Made by a program: the position numbers and the translations under genes. A model generated the notes under the pieces. That model had not been told where the DNA came from. It saw only the letters and a list, made by a program, of their open reading frames with translations, and ran no database searches. This document shows positions 63,004 to 64,000 of a stretch of DNA of 64,000 nucleotides, in pieces. Numbering within the stretch: the stretch's first letter is position 1; each line of letters starts with the position of its first letter. The stretch comes from Lonepinella sp051851555 (GTDB taxonomy: Bacteria > Pseudomonadota > Gammaproteobacteria > Enterobacterales > Pasteurellaceae), in contig NZ_JBPDVH010000001.1 of NCBI RefSeq assembly GCF_051851555.1, positions 496,001-560,000 on the forward strand. Reading direction: 5' to 3'.

Positions 63004-63672
63004 TTAAACCAGTGCAAGCTCTGCTCTCATGGCGTCAATCACTTGTTTGTAATCAGGTTGATCAAAAATAGCAGATCCCGCTACGAACATATCCGCACCT
63101 GCTTTCGCAATTTGAGCAATATTATTTACTTTCACCCCGCCATCAACTTCTAACCGAATTGGCAAGTCACTTTCATTAATACGTTGGCGAACTTGTTTTA
63201 GTTTATCTAGTGTAGCGGGAATAAAAGATTGCCCTCCGAAACCTGGGTTTACTGACATGAGTAAAATAATATCGACTTTATCCATGACATAATCTAAATA
63301 GCTTAACGGTGTGGCAGGGTTGAATACTAAGCCAGATTGGCAACCTTGGTCACGAATCAGTTGTAAAGTGCGGTCAATATGGATACTGGCTTCTGGGTGG
63401 AATGTGATTGATGTTGCGCCTGCTTTGGCAAAGTCAGTAATTAATCGTTCTACTGGGCTGGCCATAAGATGGACATCAATAGGGCAAGTGATGCCGTAAT
63501 CACGTAAAGCCTGACAAATTGGTGCACCAAAGGTGAGGTTCGGTACATAATGGTTATCCATAACATCAAAATGAATTAAATCTGCGCCGCAGTTGATGAC
63601 TTTTTCCACATCTTCACCTAAACGAGCAAGATCAGCGGAAAGAATAGAGGGGGCAATTAAATAAGGTTGCAT
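63004..63672 (-). CDS. rpe: Ribulose-phosphate 3-epimerase
   Basis: Rpe interconverts ribulose-5-P and xylulose-5-P in the pentose phosphate pathway. The 222-residue TIM barrel has the family segments APSILSADLARLG (about 7-19), LIHFDVMDNHYVPNLTFG (about 32-49; the Asp is catalytic), MSVNPGFGGQSF (about 140-151) and LEVDGGV. The gene downstream of the partial frame at the window edge is transcribed in the same direction. Confidence 0.96.
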   Translation of the reverse strand: MQPYLIAPSILSADLARLGEDVEKVINCGADLIHFDVMDNHYVPNLTFGAPICQALRDYGITCPIDVHLMASPVERLITDFAKAGATSITFHPEASIHIDRTLQLIRDQGCQSGLVFNPATPLSYLDYVMDKVDIILLMSVNPGFGGQSFIPATLDKLKQVRQRINESDLPIRLEVDGGVKVNNIAQIAKAGADMFVAGSAIFDQPDYKQVIDAMRAELALV

Positions 63673-63699
63673 ACGATTTCTCCTATATAGAATCAGAGC

Positions 63700-64000
63700 T
63701 TATTTTACCAGAATGTCATCGTTGTAGCATATTTCTATAAGTAAATAAAGTGCTTTTAAGTCTTTACCCGCTATTTTTTTGAAAGGGAATAATAGCCAGT
63801 AAATGAGGCGGTAATACCAGAGTTTTTGGCATGTTGCTTGCCAAATAGGGTGCTCTGTACTGTTTTTGTAAGTGATGACAGCGTGTTTAATTTGTTCTTT
63901 GGTGAGAATTGGCTCTCGGCACATACCAATGATAAATAGAATATTATCTTGCACCTGCTGTTGAATTGGATTGTGAGAGATAATATCGACTTCAAAATCC
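63700..64000 (-). CDS. 3' part of a gene cut by the window edge, unknown function
   Basis: The frame is open from the edge to a stop at 63700, about 100 codons reading DFEVDIISHNPIQQQVQDN at the edge and ending ICYNDDILVK. It contains one hydrophobic stretch (LWYYRLIYWLLFPF). The start lies outside; an internal GTG at 63954 is not convincing. It is 27 bases before rpe, so the two are probably co-transcribed. I do not recognise the family. Confidence 0.65.
   Translation of the reverse strand, partial: DFEVDIISHNPIQQQVQDNILFIIGMCREPILTKEQIKHAVITYKNSTEHPIWQATCQKLWYYRLIYWLLFPFKKIAGKDLKALYLLIEICYNDDILVK

Noticed and set aside
63771..63995. Alternative minus-strand frame at the window edge.
   Set aside because: The frame ending at 63700 is open across the edge and gives a more natural protein; this one would start at a TTG without a ribosome-binding site.
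1..64000. tRNA, rRNA, CRISPR arrays, insertion sequences, prophage genes, integrases.
   Set aside because: I looked for CCA-ended cloverleafs, regularly spaced repeats, transposase and integrase motifs and saw none. A covariance-model and repeat search would settle it.

Overview
The window is chromosomal DNA from a member of the Pasteurellaceae, in the Haemophilus/Aggregatibacter/Pasteurella/Avibacterium part of the family. The basis is the very frequent 9-base DNA-uptake core AAGTGCGGT or its complement (about 35 copies counted by eye, many as inverted pairs serving as terminators), the AT-rich codon use, and gene groups typical of the family: napFDAGHBC, the fuc operon, mobA-yihD-dsbA-maoP and rsmD/ftsYEX. 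The species cannot be fixed from the sequence. I saw no rRNA, tRNA, CRISPR array, insertion sequence or prophage. Most of the window is ordinary core genome with small accessory insertions.

Layout. 0-9.5 kb: talB; mobB, a DHA2-type exporter and an orphan HEPN protein; pldB-like hydrolase; asd; the ftsY-ftsE-ftsX division/targeting operon with divergent rsmD. 9.5-13.6 kb: an AbgT-family transporter with pepT, and a YeeE/TsuA-type sulfur-compound transporter. 13.6-20.3 kb: L-fucose catabolism, transcribed fucR then fucI-fucK-fucU-fucA-fucP, with CRP sites. 20.4-22.5 kb: pseudouridine breakdown (psuK fused to a winged-helix domain, psuG). 22.6-25.0 kb: tag, mobA, yihD, dsbA, maoP. 25.0-27.9 kb: a Slam-type outer-membrane translocator with its probable surface-lipoprotein cargo, whose promoter carries a T17 tract. 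28-36.3 kb: hldD, a toxin-antitoxin pair, a small unrecognised gene, an amino-acid ABC system without its ATPase plus a trans-sulfuration enzyme, and LPS heptosyltransferases flanking a second orphan HEPN gene. 36.3-41 kb: an efe iron locus that lacks its permease, and murQ/anmK peptidoglycan recycling. 41-54 kb: glmU, pckA, the complete periplasmic nitrate reductase operon, aspA and a dicarboxylate/amino-acid symporter. 54-57 kb: a subtilisin-type autotransporter. 57-63 kb: a metal ABC importer, a methyltransferase and a TonB-dependent receptor. 63-64 kb: rpe and a partial gene.

How the parts work together. Molybdenum links several blocks: mobA and mobB make the bis-MGD cofactor that NapA needs, and the 57-63 kb importer carries two sites built like the ModE operator (CGTTATAT-N8-ATATAACG), one over the probable -10 box of the ABC operon and one over the -10 box of the TonB-dependent receptor gene. 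This suggests a molybdate/tungstate, or metal-chelate, uptake system that includes an outer-membrane step and a methyltransferase. I regard it as the most interesting item in the window. The anaerobic theme continues with FNR-type sites before pckA and nap, and with aspA, which together fit fumarate/succinate fermentation and nitrate respiration. CRP sites stand before talB/mobB, abgT/tsuA, fuc and psu genes. Other notable points are the possible phase-variable promoter of the Slam cargo lipoprotein, the permease-less efe locus and the paired TTAACA palindromes in front of the HTH-kinase fusion.
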